Assembly: GCF_000161935.1 (NCBI RefSeq) | Contig: NZ_GG698804.1 | Span: 201,664 to 265,663 of the forward strand | DNA length: 64,000 nt | DNA from: Limosilactobacillus coleohominis 101-4-CHN | GTDB taxonomy: Bacteria > Bacillota > Bacilli > Lactobacillales > Lactobacillaceae | Reading direction: 5' to 3' | Part shown: positions 62,723 to 64,000 of the stretch, in pieces | Layout of the letters: every line of letters begins with the position of its first letter | How positions within the stretch are numbered: the stretch's first letter is position 1 | Made by a program: the position numbers and the translations under genes | The notes under the pieces: generated by a model | The model's input: the letters and a program-made list of their open reading frames with translations, nothing else | The model's database searches: none | Told to the model about the DNA's origin: nothing

Positions 62723-63624
62723 TTATTTAGTTACATCCGCTGAAGTTGGACCATAAGTACTTTGATCATCAAAGGCTTTAAAGCTGCCACCTTCTAGGGT
62801 GCCATACTTAGCTTCAATGTGGTATTTATTTTTTCCGGTCCTGGTAATGGTGAATTGATCTTGCCCCTTCGCTCCTGGGTAAGTAATCATAACATAACCG
62901 CCATTACTGGTTGGATGACTACCATCGTGCATCGTCTTAGCAGAGTCATAATTGAAATCGGTAAAGCCACCCTTTTGAATCAAAGCCGCAGCATCTTCAA
63001 ACGATAATTCTGCTGTACTAGAAGAATCATCGTCTTTTTTTGTGGTTGAGGATTGCTTTGCTGATCCATTCCCATTAGCAATTTTAGCGAAATTGCTAGA
63101 CACATCCGTATTCTTGGTTGGCGTCCAGTTTGGAGTACCGTTCGTGCTTTGTTCTACTAACGCGACTGGTTCCCCGTTATGAAATGCAAAAGCATACGTA
63201 ATGTGGGTGGCCGCGTTTCCCGGACGATCATAGTTGTATAAAGCAACCACGTTATAGTCGTATGATCCCTTTCCTGATGGTGCCCAACCGATTGAATCAT
63301 TGCTACCATTCACGGTTGTCTTACTAAGGTCTTTGGGATAATACATGCCAGCCTTCGTTTTTAAGTCTTTATTACCATCATATTTAGTATATGATTGGCC
63401 CATCGTTGGTGCCCATTGATCAATAAAACTCGTTAATTCCTGGTCTTTTTCTTATTCCAAAGAGTTGAAGAATCAGATTGAGTGGATCCCTTCTGAACAG
63501 TCTTTGATGATGAGGTCGTAGCTTGATTGGAGTGATTGGTCGGTGAACTCTTACCACAACCGCCTAATACAGTTGAAATTCCCACTAATGCACTAATTAT
63601 TACTAAAGTTCTTTTCCGAAACAT
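62723..63624 (-). pseudogene. DUF4767-like lipoprotein, frameshifted
   Basis: The first frame begins with a lipoprotein signal peptide (MFRKRTLVIISALVGISTVLGGC, lipobox LGGC with Cys23) and a Ser/Thr linker, then ends STLWNKKKTRN and a stop. The next frame, read from just before its first Met, continues DQELTSFIDQWAPTMGQSYTKYDGN, typical of DUF4767. The break is in an A5 run of the coding strand (63446-63450), where one A appears lost; 902 bases equal 300 codons plus two. The rest contains VALYNYDRPGNAATHITYAF, a Ser/Asp linker and a C-terminal domain. It may be inactive, slippage-prone or a sequencing error. Confidence 0.8.
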
Positions 63625-63732
63625 TTTACAATCTCCCTTAATTATAAATAACCGTTTTCTAGTATACTCGTAAAGACGTTAAAACTAAAATTTAATTTAT
63701 TTTAGTAAAGAATAATTGCTAGAATACAGAAA

Positions 63733-63775
63733 AGGCCTCCATACCATACTTTTAAAGAATGATATGAAGGCTTTC
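63733..63775 (-). terminator. Terminator of the tRNA-Asn/tRNA-Thr unit
   Basis: Imperfect arms AAGCCTTCATATCAT and GTATGGTATGGAGGC on the minus strand (two or three mismatches) followed by CTTTTCTG. The 175-base gap between tRNA-Thr and the lipoprotein start otherwise holds only a weak lipoprotein promoter (-10 TATACT near 63662). Confidence 0.65.
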
Positions 63776-63799
63776 TAAATACTAATTAAGTATTGCTAA

Positions 63800-63872
63800 T
63801 GCCAACTAGAGGAGTCGAACCTCCGACCTTCTCTTTACGAGGGAGATGCTCTACCAGCTGAGCTAAGTTGGC
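63800..63872 (-). tRNA. tRNA-Thr (anticodon CGT)
   Basis: 73 nt; acceptor GCCAACT / AGTTGGC, D arm GCTCAGCTGGTAGAGC, anticodon loop CTCGTAA, T arm GGAGG-TTCGACT-CCTCT. The anticodon stem TCTCC / AGAGA has a C31-A39 mismatch. CCA not encoded. Confidence 0.95.
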
Positions 63873-63922
63873 AAAATAAAAAGGAAATGCCGATCGGTAC
63901 AATCAACACTTCCTCTCAGCAA

Positions 63923-63995
63923 CTGCGAATGTCGGGCTCGAACCGACGACAACCTGATTAACAGTCAGGTGCTCTACCAACTGAGCTAATTCGCA
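63923..63995 (-). tRNA. tRNA-Asn (anticodon GTT)
   Basis: 73 nt; acceptor TGCGAAT / ATTCGCA with discriminator G, anticodon stem CCTGA / TCAGG with loop CTGTTAA, T arm GTCGG-TTCGAGC-CCGAC. All stems are paired. It lies upstream of tRNA-Thr on the same strand. Confidence 0.96.
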
Positions 63996-64000
63996 ATAAC

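Overview
The window looks like a chromosomal segment of a heterofermentative lactic acid bacterium of the Lactobacillaceae, most likely a Limosilactobacillus (reuteri group). The evidence is moderate GC content, the recR-ybaB-dnaX-SRP RNA-tadA and radA-yacL-cysS-mrnC-rlmB-sigH-rpmG-secE-nusG-rplKA gene orders, a bifunctional AdhE, an aspartate 4-decarboxylase, a PepN/PepC/DtpT peptide-use set, and strong GGAGG ribosome binding sites. The genus is inference; no database was searched.

Layout. 1-3.2 kb: replication and repair genes with the small SRP RNA. 3.3-7.1 kb: class Ib ribonucleotide reductase nrdH/nrdE/nrdF behind two NrdR boxes. 7.1-10 kb: adhE with candidate Rex sites. 10-12.2 kb: a ThiD/PdxK kinase, a PNPOx-like flavoprotein and the first of two TIGR01440 paralogues. 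12.2-17.1 kb: an alpha-galactoside module (LacI regulator, GH36 enzyme, GPH permease) with clear operators. 17.2-21 kb: hom-thrB diverging from thrC. 21-28.6 kb: ribosomal and transcription genes, interrupted by an opposing block steT-hemH-mntH. 28.6-38.7 kb: sigH, rlmB, mrnC, cysS, a candidate small RNA, yacL, radA, dut, then rpiA, an acetyltransferase and pepC. 38.8-45.2 kb: gpm-esterase-pepN and a broken GH3 beta-glucosidase. 45.3-53.5 kb: tRNA-Leu, sprT, tex, NAD salvage (pncB, nadE), a GntR regulator, aspD and the second TIGR01440 paralogue. 53.6-56.2 kb: tRNA-Gln, tRNA-Tyr and dtpT. 56.3-62.7 kb: an accessory redox operon with two OYE-family flavoenzymes, two paralogous alpha/beta hydrolases, a DsbA-fold protein without its CXXC, a broken TMEM175-type channel, a tautomerase and a divergent HxlR regulator. 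The end holds a frameshifted lipoprotein, tRNA-Thr and tRNA-Asn.

The most interesting signals are these. (1) A 24-codon Ser/Thr-rich leader peptide lies before a terminator and a SteT-type serine/threonine transporter, with a plausible antiterminator; this reads as ribosome-mediated attenuation. (2) A candidate trans-acting small RNA at about 32.25-32.40 kb carries several C-rich, anti-Shine-Dalgarno-like segments and its own terminator. (3) The HxlR/OYE/hydrolase/tautomerase cluster looks like a thiol-switch electrophile or phenolic-ester pathway. (4) Three of the five tRNA genes carry exactly one A-C mismatch in a stem. (5) Three genes in the last 22 kb are broken. No CRISPR array, insertion sequence, prophage or replication origin was recognised.
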